A DNA stretch of 64,000 nt from Ornithodoros turicata (lineage: Eukaryota > Arthropoda > Arachnida > Ixodida > Argasidae): positions 68,013,807 to 68,077,806 of the forward strand of contig NC_088204.1 in assembly GCF_037126465.1 (NCBI RefSeq). Reading direction: 5' to 3'. The notes under the pieces were generated by a model. The model made no database searches. It saw nothing but the letters and a program-made list of their open reading frames with translations, and was not told the DNA's origin. The position numbers were made by a program, and so were the translations under genes. Below, piece by piece: positions 1 through 11,360 of this stretch (position 1 is its first letter; the number at the start of each line of letters is the position of its first letter).

Positions 1-1480
1 TCCGGTGAGCAATTGTCCGGGATTTCCATGTAACATTCCATTTACGATCGTATACTATCTTACTCGCAAGCGACGGGCCAACAGTAGCCCCAGCACCGTA
101 ATAGAAGGGAAAACGTAATATCAAGCGTATAGGCTCACTTGCGTGGTGCAGGTTTTGTAAACTTGCGATCTCTTCTGTTTCAATCAATGCACATGTTCAG
201 TCAATCTGCACATAACACATTTTTTTATCACTACACCACAGTTGACTTTGCAAAAGAATTCCGTTTTCGTTTTAGTTAGTGTTTTAGTGTGAGAACTCCG
301 AGACAAAGAAAAAATCTTGCAAGTCATTAAACCTCCTGTTATCGTATGCTCCGGAGTTTATTGTTAGGCATTGAATAGAAGTACACCTATTTAGCGACTC
401 TAGGTGGACTTACTGAGTGAACTGACAATGAGTTACGTGAATATAAATAAAGCCAAACTGTCAAATTACGAGATTCAAATATGCTCGGGTAAGCGAAACA
501 TAACATTTAGCTTCTCCATCCAGAAAGTCAAATCTGAAAGGATAGGATAACAACATAACCTAGAGAAATGAGTAGATGCCATGCAGCCCACAAAGGAACA
601 ATAAGGATAGCCTTCCTTGGGATCTTCTTTATTCTTTAGCTCAGTTGACCTTGGCAACTCAAACAGGAGCGTGAGGTTTCTGCTCCTTAAAAGCCAAGGA
701 GGTCACGCGTTTATGGGACTACACACCCTCGCGGAGGATGGAGCACTTACCATGCTGAGACTCAGATCAGACTCAGATAAGCGTGTGGCGCCATCTACAT
801 TGGAAAAAATCGTGAGTCGCAGACAGCGCCTCACTGGTATCCCCATTTAAAGATTCATTGACTAATTACATCAGCAACACCCCATGAGTCGGGGAGCCTT
901 CATCTCCAGAGCATATGGTCTTGCTATGCGGTGTCTACTTAGTTTTCAAATTAGCACGCATCCGTATTCCTGAGCTGGCCTTTGTAGGCCACGTATAAAT
1001 AGAGGAGGGCTTTCCTGGCGTATGTCGGTGCAAGGACACTGTTGGGAAGTGCTGAAAGCCTTGGCACCTCCATCGCATAAATATGAAATGTGTCGTGCGT
1101 GTGTCATTTGTTCGTCATACTGCATACCGGGTTGTTTCAATTCCGCCACATGAGAGGCTGATGAATTCCCGAAAGACGGAAGGTCAATGGTAACGGCGGT
1201 CAACCCCCTGAAAGATGGCGCTCTGGTCATCATATCGTTCAGTTTGAGCGGTACGACCAATAGGGGATAGCGCATAACTTTGTAGTAGTCAAAGTTAAAA
1301 TTGAAGCCTTATGATCGTAAAACAGGACGTGTAACCAGACGTAGGCTCTGGCTGGCAACAACGACAACTGCGCGGAAGAACAGAATTGCATCGTTTCTGC
1401 CCTCAACGATTACCTTTACCGAAAGGAACATCCATTCCTTTCTGAGAATGAGGTGTTCCAAGAACAGCTGTGTCACATTT
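1..1480. other. no recognisable gene
   Basis: Only short open frames occur and none shows a domain, signal peptide or convincing splice pattern. A minus-strand frame around 475-657 has a few cysteines (a YPYC and an LCC motif) but no match to the SVWC spacing used by the genes further right. Confidence 0.5.
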
Positions 1481-1487
1481 GCCCCGT

Positions 1488-1556
1488 AAATGTTATTATG
1501 TTACTAATAACGTAAATGTTATTATGTTACTAATAACGTAAATGTTATTATGTTCA
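1488..1556. repeat. 26-bp tandem repeat, about 2.6 copies
   Basis: An AT-rich 26-bp unit starting GTAAATGTTATTATG is repeated head to tail at 1488, 1514 and 1540, the last copy being partial. Confidence 0.8.
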
Positions 1557-1939
1557 TCACTTTCTCCCAGCATTTGTCTGTTATTTGCAATGAAAGAGAT
1601 TTCGTGACGCAAAACAACACACAGATGGACAAGACAAAATACATGTACAGCCGAATAAGGGCCCAAAAAACCATGAAGAGTTCAACGGACGTCGGTAGAG
1701 TTATGGTCAAGATTAAAGTGTCACTGCGGTCTAAATCTCGCGTCTTCAGATTCCTACCCAATTTATGTCATTACAATCTATGTGCCTCACTCTATTCTCC
1801 CAAAATACTTTCTTTCTCTGTGTTGGACGCGCAAGTACCAAAATTTCTAGCTTTGAGAAGTGTGACGTCACGGGGGTTCCCCATCTGCCACGCGTCTGGC
1901 AACATTGCTCCTCGCAGATCGAGTTACGTCTCCTCACTA

Positions 1940-2342
1940 CAGTGAACTAGAAGAGGGCAGTGGAACGAACGGAGGGGTCTGCGCCTTGGGACGGCTGTCG
2001 GAGCAAGTGGCGAAAATACAGTGTGCGGGCAATAACTACAGTGTGCGGGCATGCTTTGCGAAGCGTGTCGTCTGCGTCTCAACAATTTTACGAATTCAGA
2101 TTTTTTGTTCTCTTCTGTTGTATTGAGAACAATTAATTAAACTTGTAATTAATTGTAATTGCAATAATTGCATATTTATTCTGCGTCTCCTCCTTAATAA
2201 CAAACAACGTTGAGCTAGTTCTCCTCCTTACTAACTCTATTGCGTCTCCATCGTCGTTGATTGCAGAGCCGCCGGTTGCTGTCGACGTCGCGATAGTCAC
2301 GCGGAGGGCTCGGTCGTTCCACTGCCCTCTTCTAGTTCACTG
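1940..2342. mobile_element. MITE with ~30-bp terminal inverted repeats and TA target duplication
   Basis: The left end reads CAGTGAACTAGAAGAGGGCA and the right end is its reverse complement. A TA dinucleotide sits outside each end (1938-1939, 2343-2344), which fits a Tc1/mariner-type target duplication. The 403-bp interior has no transposase frame, so this is a non-autonomous element. The superfamily is inferred from the TA only. Confidence 0.8.
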
Positions 2343-2639
2343 TACCCACACTGAGAGGGCGCTGCTGCAACGTCACTTAGATATAGAAAGCCCGCTTAAC
2401 CTCCTCTCACCCATTCGCGTGTAGACACACAAAGTCCGCCAAGGTGGTGGTGGTGGTGAAAGGGCTCGCCAAAAAGTCCACCAATCGCAGCAGCCAGCCA
2501 AGATGTTAGCCAGTCGCCGCAGACGATTTCGAAACACAGGCCTTCTGTGACTGCCATTGGCTGCCCGTACGGCTGAAGGTGGCTCGTTTCCATAGCTACG
2601 GCCGCCGAAAGCAACGTCGTGATTGGCGGACTCTCAATT

Positions 2640-2880
2640 GTTACGTCACGTCGCTGGGACTGGGAGGTACCCGGGTTCGAATCCCGGTGCCGGCTGTGCT
2701 GTCTGGGGTTTTTCCTGGGTTTTCCTCAGACGCTTTCAGACATATGTCGTCACAGTTCCCCTAGAAGTCGGCCCAGGACGCACATTTCCCCAGGGCGTCA
2801 GTCGTGACGTTGCCCACATACGTGAGGCCGACAACGGCAAGCCCTATCACCACCACCACCACCACCACCACTCAAGCGAT
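2640..2880 (+). mobile_element. tRNA-derived SINE (Ruka-like)
   Basis: A perfect RNA polymerase III B box, GGTTCGAATCC, lies at 2674-2684. It is followed by a body that recurs at 5075-5293 (minus strand) and near 52600: TGTGCTGTCTGGGG, CTCAGACGCTT and AGAAGTCGGCCCAGGACGC. The 3' end is a CAC triplet run (about 2848-2872). The 5' tRNA-like part is diverged and the A box is unclear. Assignment to the tick Ruka family is from memory of its tRNA-derived structure and is tentative. Confidence 0.7.
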
Positions 2881-3705
2881 TATACATTATCTCCAGGGGG
2901 GGCTGGCTGCTGCTAGGATACAGGAAACATTGATCTCGGTGACGTCAATAATACTAGCTGTCTTCGATTGGGCTGCACTTTCTGAACTAGTGCAAACGGT
3001 GCAAGTTCCCGCATTCGATTCAGCGGTGGTGCAGTCTTTGCACTACATTCGACCATTCCATTGGAAAAAGTGCAGCGGGAGTGCAACACGTGTTCACGAA
3101 AATGCTGCGCCGTCTCCGAAGTCCCTGCAACGTTTCGTGCGCAGTGGAGCAGACGACGTGAATAGGGCAGCTGTCGTTTTTGGCGATGTTTCATCATCGA
3201 TGTGGAACATGCTGACAATCAATGTCGTTAAGATGAGTCTGCTTTTTACTCCTCGAGTCAATTTATAGTCAGTAATCAGAAATGTGCGATGCAGTGCAGA
3301 CGTCTCTGAGACCATCTGAGGCTTACACTTTTCTATTCCATTGGGCTCAGTGTACATTGCACGAGAGCAGCACCTGTCGTTCACTTCGTTTGCACTCCTT
3401 TACACTTCCTCTTGCACTTTTTAGCGAATCGAAGACAGGTACTGTTTAGAATTCATTCCGATGAGAAGTGCACGAGATGACATGTACAGATGTATGTAGT
3501 ACATGTGATTGCATGACTGCTGGGGCCATGCACATATAGTGGGGGTTCATCCTCGGCCTTTGGGCTAACCAGATCGACCATCGCCAAGCTCTTGAGTGCT
3601 TTCAGCTTTCTCTCCGGGACACCGGTCTCCTCTCTACCCTATGATGTGCCTGCGTACCTGTGTGTGTGTTTTTGTCTAGCGTTCTGTTGATGTTGTCTCA
3701 CTGAC
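2881..3705. other. no recognisable gene
   Basis: Open frames here, such as the minus-strand ones at 2913-3384, have no signal peptide or domain. Probably diverged repeat DNA. Confidence 0.4.
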
Positions 3706-3715
3706 TCCACATATC

Positions 3716-3820
3716 TCATCATTAGGGCACATCTAATCCTGCCCATTGTGCCTTGGGGTAGTGGGCCGCACCTGATGTGGCGAATTTCCCCATTCATCAT
3801 CATTAATGTATTTGTTTTTG
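3716..3820 (+). mobile_element. LINE 3' tail fragment
   Basis: This stretch (ATCTCATCATTAGGGCACAT, then TGGGCCGCACCTGATGTGG, then ATTTCCCCATTCATCATCAT) matches, in reverse orientation, the tail at 11030-11145. The TCATCA-rich end resembles the 3' ends of the RNase H-bearing LINEs elsewhere in the window. No coding part remains. Confidence 0.55.
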
Positions 3821-3906
3821 TAGTTGGGGGTTGGGGATTCCAAATATTTTTTTAGTCTCTTGTGACATTCTGGGGCCTTGGTTTGCACTGCAATGCATTT
3901 CTCTAT

Positions 3907-4195
3907 AGACTTCTACCTGTTTGTAAACAAATGACGTCATAGTGTTCGACAGCGCCACGAGTTTGGTACAGTCGAACTACGTTCAAAGCTAGTTGCGAAC
4001 AAGGTCGCGCCCGAAAGCCGCGGTCTTGTGGGGATTACGATGGTCTCTGAAAGGGACGCGACCTTCGGTCCTACTTTTCTTTCAGCGAACAACTGCCCAT
4101 TCCTGGAAACCAGCTCTCCATATCCGATCTGTTTCGGTTTCGGTCTGCCTACCAACGTCATGATGACGTTTGTCGGGTTTATTACACTCACAATA
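3907..4195. mobile_element. MITE copy, family shared with 56325-56610
   Basis: The sequence from AGACTTCTACCTG through the GTAAACAAATGACG block to the ACGTCATGATGACGTT block is repeated in inverse orientation at 56325-56610. Both copies share terminal AGACTTCTACC-like ends, though the right end of this copy has decayed. No transposase frame is present. Confidence 0.65.
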
Positions 4196-4199
4196 TGAG

Positions 4200-5074
4200 C
4201 GTTTTTTTTTTAATTTTTATTCTGGTGCAATGATATAGCACAGAACGTTCACAGAACGTGAAATTCAACCTATAGTGAGGTGCCGACCGTTCTGGGAGAG
4301 AAAGTAAGGGAGGGAAATTCTTCTTGCGCAATGTGAAATGAGGGACCACTGGGTGTTTTCTTCTTTCACTCCATGGCAACACTGCTAAGCAGTCATGGCG
4401 AAGAGCGGTGTGCAGACCTTGATAGATGTAGAGAGGGCAGCAAAAACGAGTGGGTTACAGCGAGGAGCATTTGGGGTGGTTAGCAAGGGTGGTTAGTATG
4501 CGCGCTGCGTCGATTCAGGGGAAATTAATTTACTTCGCTTTATTTCGGTCACGATTAGCTCATTCACTCTTGATGGGGGAACTACGAGGTCGCTAACCTG
4601 GATAAGCTGTTCTTATTGAGAAATAACATAGTTCGTTATATTACCAGGATGTTACGTTTACAGACGACTGTAGAATTATTTTTACCATGAGGCCTTTCCA
4701 AAATTTCAACATGCACCCCTGCAGATTTCCCTCTGCATAACATCCGCGAACACAGAGTATCAAAGCTTTCTCAGAAACGCATATTGCAATCCGTCCACTT
4801 GCTCCGCGGAATTGATAAGCGGACAATTCCCGAACTGATTATGATAAGCTGCGCTATAGTTTTACACGTTGACTTCACCAATATTTCTATAACGGTATCA
4901 CTGCAAGTGAATAGGGTAACAAAAAAATTAATAAAACGTTTCGCCGAAGTGATATCAAATGTTGCGTACTCAAGAACGGCAGATGACCCAGGGCACAAGT
5001 TGCGTAGACACGTCCTCTTTTGTGATGGTGTGAGATTGCTGCACACGTCAGAGAGCTTGGGCAAACTTGGGTTG
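4200..5074. other. no recognisable gene
   Basis: No domain, splice pattern or clear repeat structure was seen. Confidence 0.4.
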
Positions 5075-5293
5075 TGACGGTGGTGGCGGCGTGGTATTTC
5101 CGAGTGATCTGCCTGGCGGCATGTTGCTCGGCGGGGGAACGTGCGTGCTGGGCCGACTTCACAAAGAATTGTGCCGACATTTCTCTTAAGCATCTGAGAA
5201 AAATCCAGGGAAAACACCCAGGCAGCACAGCCGTTGCTCGGATCCGAACCTTGATGTGGAATGCCATCACCATAGCCACTAAGCCACGGCAAC
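5075..5293 (-). mobile_element. tRNA-derived SINE, most complete copy
   Basis: Read on the minus strand, the copy has an A-box-like start (GTGGCTTAGTGGCTATGG), a B box (GGTTCGGATCC), and the family body GGCTGTGCTGCCTGGG, then TCTCAGATGC and GTGAAGTCGGCCCA. It ends in a short CCACCACC tail. This is the copy that best shows a tRNA-derived head. Confidence 0.75.
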
Positions 5294-7072
5294 AGGAGCC
5301 CGATCTGCAACTTCTCGTTTCCCCGCAATAGTGTCAACGCGGGTTGGTTGTCAGGTTGGTTACCATGGCAACCCACACGCATTCGCACAGATTGGAACGC
5401 AATAGTGTGAACCGGGCTTCGTTAAATGCATCACTTCGCCGCTGATTAACCACGAGCTGTTGCGCGAGGGCCACTAGCAGACTTTATTTGAAATCGCGGC
5501 CTACCGAAACGGTTTTCACGTGCCACCGCGTGACGTTTGGAGTGCGCAAGACTCAAAAATATTGATAACTGATAAAGGGTATATAACGGATAAAACATTG
5601 ATAACGGGGCCCACGTGTGAACAAATCCAATTTTAAAAATCGTCCACTTCATGCTCATAGTTGTCTCGCCATGCAAGAACACGAATTCCCATTATAAAGG
5701 AAGCGTTTCCTCCTTCGCTTATGGAACGCAAATTAACTTGCAGTGTTTGTTTCTGTTATCAATATTCAGTGTCTCTTGTTCCCGTTGAGTGTGTATACGC
5801 GTTGTTAACACTCAAGCGGTGTATAGCCTTCATCTCTTGTACGGTCTTGCTACTTTCTCAGCTCTCGTATCTGTTATCTCTTATCTGAAGATTTGTCGCT
5901 CGTGAAAGATGTTTGCGTGACAGGTTCTAAGTCAAACTGTAACTCGTCCGCTAGCTTTTACCTTTCTTGCGCTGCTCTGCGCATAGTAAAATGGCTCAAT
6001 TTCAAAACTTAAAACTACTCAGATACCTTTGTGACAATATATTCACGTTATTATTTCAGCATTCAAGTACGCACACGTTTTCTCCTACCATTCCGTGCGA
6101 CCCTAACACAGTCTCCTATATCTGACCCCCAACATATTCGAGTTATTTTCCTTCTAAAGTTAGGATACTCGCTTTTGTTTCGCTAGTGGGCGCGCGGAGG
6201 CCGAAGCAGAATAATAATGACAATATACTAGCGATAATAGTTCGGTGTTTTAAGTCACGAGACAACTCTGACGATGATGATGATGATGATGGTTAGAAGA
6301 AAAAGTGGGGAGGGAGACAACTCTGAGTCAGAATAAAAAGGAAAATACCATAGCAGAAACATCATCTGCAAATGACGCGACAACGTAAACAATGGTATAA
6401 TATACTCTCTTGCGTGAGAAATTGAGGCGTAATTTTATCCGGCAGCGACGCTTTCTGTGTTTATACAGCGTCTCAAACACATGCAGCGCCTGTGAGGTGG
6501 CTGAGATTTTATCATAAGGAAATTACTAGGAGGGTCCGTGTCGGTCGAGGGATGCTTCAGAGTACTGCGCCGGTGTTCTGACAGCCTGCCTGAAGGCTCT
6601 TCTATCACCACTACTTCGTTCACTATTTCTCAGTACACTCTCGAATCTTCGCCGATTACAGCACGATACATAACGAAAGCCCTGATGCCTGAAATGATTG
6701 TTATTCAAAATACGACTTCATCGACTCGACACAGAGCTACACCTGGACGTTTTTGTAATAACAGTCATGATAAATATATATTTCGCAGGCATGCCATTAA
6801 CAATGAACAGCCGTTACGTTTGAGCAATAGGCCACCGCCGAAAATAGAGACCAAAATAAATACCGAACATTAAACACCACAGGAGATTATCGACATTATC
6901 AGCAGACTGCATTGCTACTTGACATCAAGTAGAATACACGCAACAAACTAGACCGTCAGTGTAGTTGCACTTAAATAAAGTTGCTGTTGTTGCAGTTAAG
7001 AAAGTATCCTTATCCCTAATTTTATTCCTAATTTTAAGTATCACTTCTGCAGTATGACGAAAAGAGCACCTA
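5294..7072. other. no recognisable gene; GAT microsatellite near 6275
   Basis: A short GATGAT run lies at about 6273-6293. It is also where the second exon of the minus-strand signal-peptide exon at 7074-7197 would be expected. No exon with the eight-cysteine SVWC pattern was found. Confidence 0.4.
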
Positions 7073-7073
7073 C

Positions 7074-7197
7074 CTAGAATGATGGGATGGTTTGCGGTTG
7101 GCAAAACGGAGTTCCGTAACCTTTCAAGCAGCTGAGATCCATGTACGTGACCTACGCCGAACACAAACGCGACGACGGCACACAGAAAGAGTCGCAT
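7074..7197 (-). CDS. orphan first exon of a secreted protein (signal peptide)
   Basis: The minus-strand ATG at 7197 opens MRLFLCAVVAFVFGVGHVHG, a good signal peptide with a hydrophobic core and a likely cleavage after HVHG. About 21 more residues follow, ending PTANHPIIL. A GTAGGT donor at 7073-7068 follows a single G, so the exon ends in phase 1. The SVWC genes in this window also have a phase-1 first intron after a signal-peptide exon whose split codon usually starts with G. This exon (124 nt) is longer than theirs (100-103 nt). The downstream exon was not found in the 7 kb to its left, so it may lie outside the window, or this may be a relic or another family. Confidence 0.45.
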
Positions 7198-7199
7198 GC

Positions 7200-10050
7200 C
7201 TTGCCTCGGTCGGGAACCCCACGTCCGATACTGCGTCAGTAACAAAAGGAGAATGCGCTTCCAAAGAAGATCCCGGGCCAGACTACAAAAACGGCGGAGG
7301 GGGATGCGAGAGCGCCCGTAGCTTATGGGGGAGAGGATGGGGCTGAAAAAAAAAAGGAGTGACGCAGGATCAGGTGATACGTGACGTCGCAGCATGCCGA
7401 TAATAGCAGCACGTCCGCGCCTGTTTCAAAGGGTGAGTGCGTGAGTATACTGTGTTCAGCGCGTGAACGGAACTCGTCCCCACTAATTTATTCGTGCATT
7501 GGCTGCTTTATGGAAATGTAGAGTTAACGTGCAGAGGAGGGGTGCCATGTAGCATATTTAGACAAAATCAAACCCGATCTAGAAAATACGTATTCGGTTT
7601 GCACGTTAAATAGATGCAAGTGTTACAAAGTGAATGTGTCAGGAACACGGGTGTAACCGACCGCTTGACCCAGTCAGTGTATACAGTTTATTGAACTTGA
7701 GAATTTTCGTAAAGAACGAAAGACAAGGGAGGGAGAGAGTGAGTGAAGGCATCTTTCGTTCGGCCTTGGTTACCCCAAGGCCATACTAGGGACTGCCTAA
7801 TGATGGGGTTTTCCCCACCGCTGGTAGTGGTCAGTCCTTCCTTTGGTTTTTCTGCACAGTTTTCACATACATTCACGGTCTATAAGCACGTGCATGAACA
7901 CATCTCGACATGCGTGCTATTATAATACGACATTTTATAACGAAGTATAACTGTAACGAATTATAATTTAATACGACATTTTATAAGCACGTGTATGAAC
8001 ACATCTCGACACGCATGCTAATATAATACGACATTTTATTACATTGACCTGCTGATACATGCTGTGATCGGAATTGTATCTTTGCCTATTGTGCACTCTT
8101 GAGCTTCACGGGTGTCCTTTCCCAGGCGGAGGTTGGCCTCTAAGTATGTGACCTACGAATGATGCAGCAAAAAATAATAAATACGCTATGATAGTAGGTT
8201 GGAGAAAGCTAGGTGTATCAGTCTGCGCGTTGGATTGCGGGGACTGCCTGAGGGTGTACACCGTTGCGAAGAGGGTGAGAGAATATTGGGAAATGTACCC
8301 GTGGGCGTTGTGGGAAATGATGCACTTATCTTCGACCTCTGAGCATGACGGCGATATCGCACGCCTAGTCACTCGTCAGCTGATTATCTATAACGCGTGT
8401 GAGTGATAATAGGTATTCTCCTGCTCCGGCTTACCAATCGTACGATGTTGTTGTCGTCGCAATACCAATTGTTGGGGCTCCATTCTATTGATTCATGTCC
8501 TGTCTACCGTTCATCACATGCATATCACATGCATATCACGCCACATACTGCTTGCGACATGCTTATCTGAAATCTTTAATCAGTTGCTCAGCGGCCCGCG
8601 TTGGTTTTGTCGCTTTCGGGTGTGCTGTACCAATATTGTTTGAAGGTGAGCCGTGTGCCAAATGATTCTGTTAGTCAGCAAAAATAATAGCACATGGAGA
8701 TTTCAGATAGGATAGACCGCGAGTTGTCGATTTCAGACAAATATGTCGCGAGCAGCACATATTGTTGCAAAGTATGCTGCCCAAAAAACAATGCCTAAAG
8801 TGCCAGGCAGACCTGAAAAAATTACTTTTCAAAGGTAATTCAATTTCGATTACAACAACATGTTCAAGACATAATTAAATTACAATTACAAAATAAAAAT
8901 TCTAGTTGAGTTACAACTACAGTGAACTATATAATAATTGTTGCAGTTACAATGTTGTTACTGTTACAATAATTGTTATTATTATTAACATTGTTAATAA
9001 TAATACAGTTAACTATAATAAGTAATTGAGTCACACTGGATTACATTTATTTGAATATACGTTTTTGCCGCAGAACTTTATTGTATATTTAATGGAAAGA
9101 CAAACGACCAAAAGACTAGACATTAAAATATTAGACAGTGAAAAGAGATATTTTTTAAGTTATGCTAAACACAAGGAAAATGGTCGACTAGTGGTCGAGA
9201 AGTAGATTTCAGTCTGTATCAGTTGATGGTTCACCGTTTTGTCTCATGAAAAAACCTCTGTTTTAAACTCGGCCTCTGCTCGTTGTGAGCAGCCCCTCGC
9301 ATTCGTAACCGTAGGTGTTCCCTGGACACGTAACCAAAAGTTTACCCTTTATATTCACCCAATTCCCACTAGAGTCAGCCGCATTACTGTCCCATACCTG
9401 TTTCTGTTGCAGTTATCTATATAACCGCTATTGTTTTAGTTTCCATTATGTTTCAGTTTCGATTTTCGGTACCGCCACATTTGCTTGCTGTTTTCCTTCC
9501 TTCCTCGTTGTTGTTGTTGTTCTTTTTTTTTTTTAAGGTTTCAGGCCGTGGCAAAGCTTAATACATGTAGGTATATTTTCTGGAATTTATTTTCAGGAGT
9601 TTAGGGATACCTGTACAAAACAGACAACATTTATACAAAAATATATTACGGGGTTTCCTTGAACATCTAATATATGAACATGGTTTTCCCGAGTGTTGTT
9701 CACGTTTGCGACTTGCAAGTCAGTGTATAAGAACTATGCTTCTTCTTCTGTTATACTTATATGCTCTAGTGTGATAGCCCATTTTAGTTTTAGTTCCTCA
9801 GTTATTTTGGTTGGCTCCACTCGGCTTTATTTCATAAATTTATTTACAAATTTATACGGTATAGTATTGAAATAATTCGAGTCCTGCAGTACCCGACTTA
9901 TTACCGTAAGTTATTTTCGTTTACGTTTCTGTTTCGGATATTTTGAGTGCGCGATATCCCTTTCTGTTTCTGTTACCGCTACCGTCTATATTTCCGGTAT
10001 AATATCGTGTCCGCTTCTGGCACAATTTCTTTTACCTTTCCCCGCCGGAA
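7200..10050. other. no recognisable gene; AT-rich with a local duplication
   Basis: A ~58-bp block beginning TAAGCACGTG and ending CGACATTTTAT occurs at about 7883-7941 and again at about 7982-8040. The region from 8850 to 9060 is AT-rich with short TAATAA runs. No coding signal was recognised. Confidence 0.45.
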
Positions 10051-10056
10051 ACGCAT

Positions 10057-10518
10057 ACTATACTCAGTGACAAGTCAAGAAGCGCAGGTCAACTCCGCCC
10101 AGAAATCACACGGCCGCTGCGATTGGCTTACGCGTGCTGTTCACGACTCCCGAGCTGCGAAAATAGTTCGCACGCGTGTTTACAGCCACTCATTAATTCT
10201 TGACCGCTTGATGAAAATACCTATGAATGGTGCTACACTTTAACTAAGCTCACATGCTTGCGTCCAGACAAACATGAAATAAATGCGTTGGAAAAACACG
10301 TGGGTCGGATCCGCACGCACGCAAACCGAATCCTGTCCCGTCCCGTCCCTCCCTCCCATCTCGAAAATACCTGTGGCAGAAACCAAATATAGGAGTGGTA
10401 CCATCCATCGGCGGCCGGCGTCTTTCGTACGGTCCGCCCTCCCTTTTGACGGACTACGTTCTTCGCTGGCGGATGTGTACCGCTGTGCTGCAGTTCTTGA
10501 CTTGTCACTGAGTATAGT
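10057..10518. mobile_element. TIR element with 25-bp perfect inverted ends
   Basis: The left arm at 10057-10081 (starting ACTATACTCAGTGACAAGTC) is perfectly inverted at 10494-10518. The 462-bp interior is GC-richer than the flanks and has no convincing transposase frame. No target duplication is obvious, so the superfamily is unassigned. Confidence 0.7.
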
Positions 10519-11029
10519 CCATCTCGCTGCCCCTACCCTCTCTCCACCTGTTGACGTCTGTAAGTCGCTTGTAGCCACAGCTGCTCCGTAACCATATGAT
10601 TTTTTGAAAGAAAAGTGAGAAACAGAGCGACAAGTGAAGGGACCAATATTTATGTTTCGGTAGGCATTCCAGTACGCAGCCATACCGAAGCATGAGCACT
10701 ATTGTGAGATAGAAACGTTTGTGTGCACAATAAGCACCATTTAACGAAGGGGAAAAAGTGCAAAAGCGCCGCTCTACCTTTCACAGTCCACTGTTTACGC
10801 CTGCATTTTTGAAAGTATCTTTCGAACCTTTTTTTTTTTTAACCCAACGGTAATGGTACCCAGACGACATCAATGCTATCGCTGTCGTTGCGTCGTCAGA
10901 GCAAGGTAACCAGCACAGTATAGTTTTGGCTATACTGACTGTCAATAAATCAATCAGTTTACTGTTCTCCCAAAAGTTCCATACGAGCTTTACATGGGAG
11001 GAGTGGGTTACAGGAAGTGAGGACTGTAC

Positions 11030-11145
11030 AACAACAACAGATAAATTAATGATGAGAAATGGGGAAATTTTCCACATGAGGTGCGGCCCACTCCACCAAG
11101 GTACAATGGACAGGACGAGATGTGTCCTGATGATGAGATGATGAA
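11030..11145 (-). mobile_element. LINE 3' tail fragment
   Basis: The reverse complement reads CATCATCTCATCATCAGGAC, then GGTGGAGTGGGCCGCACCTC and a poly-TGT end. It is homologous to 3716-3820. No coding remnant is attached. Confidence 0.55.
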
Positions 11146-11360
11146 CGATGCTAAATAGGGCTCGATAGTCAGGGGAGTCAGTGAGAGAACATTGACAGAA
11201 CGCTATCGCAGTAATTTGAAATGGAGGCAGCTCATTTTTCTTTTATAGGCTGTTCCCAGAGGCAAAAAAGTTACGCATAGACACTTTTATCTGTTTCTGT
11301 TACGCGTAAGTTCTTAGATCCAATGAGCTTCGTCCACACGTTTTGTGAAGCTATAGGAGC

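Noticed and set aside
475..657. minus-strand frame with YPYC and LCC motifs as a fifth SVWC exon
   Set aside because: The cysteine spacing does not match the pattern shared by genes A-D, and no phase-1 acceptor precedes it.
2674..2684. functional tRNA gene at the B box
   Set aside because: There is no cloverleaf or proper 5' half, and the sequence continues into the SINE body.
2623..2916. 97-codon frame ending in a histidine run
   Set aside because: It is the tRNA-derived SINE read through its CAC tail.
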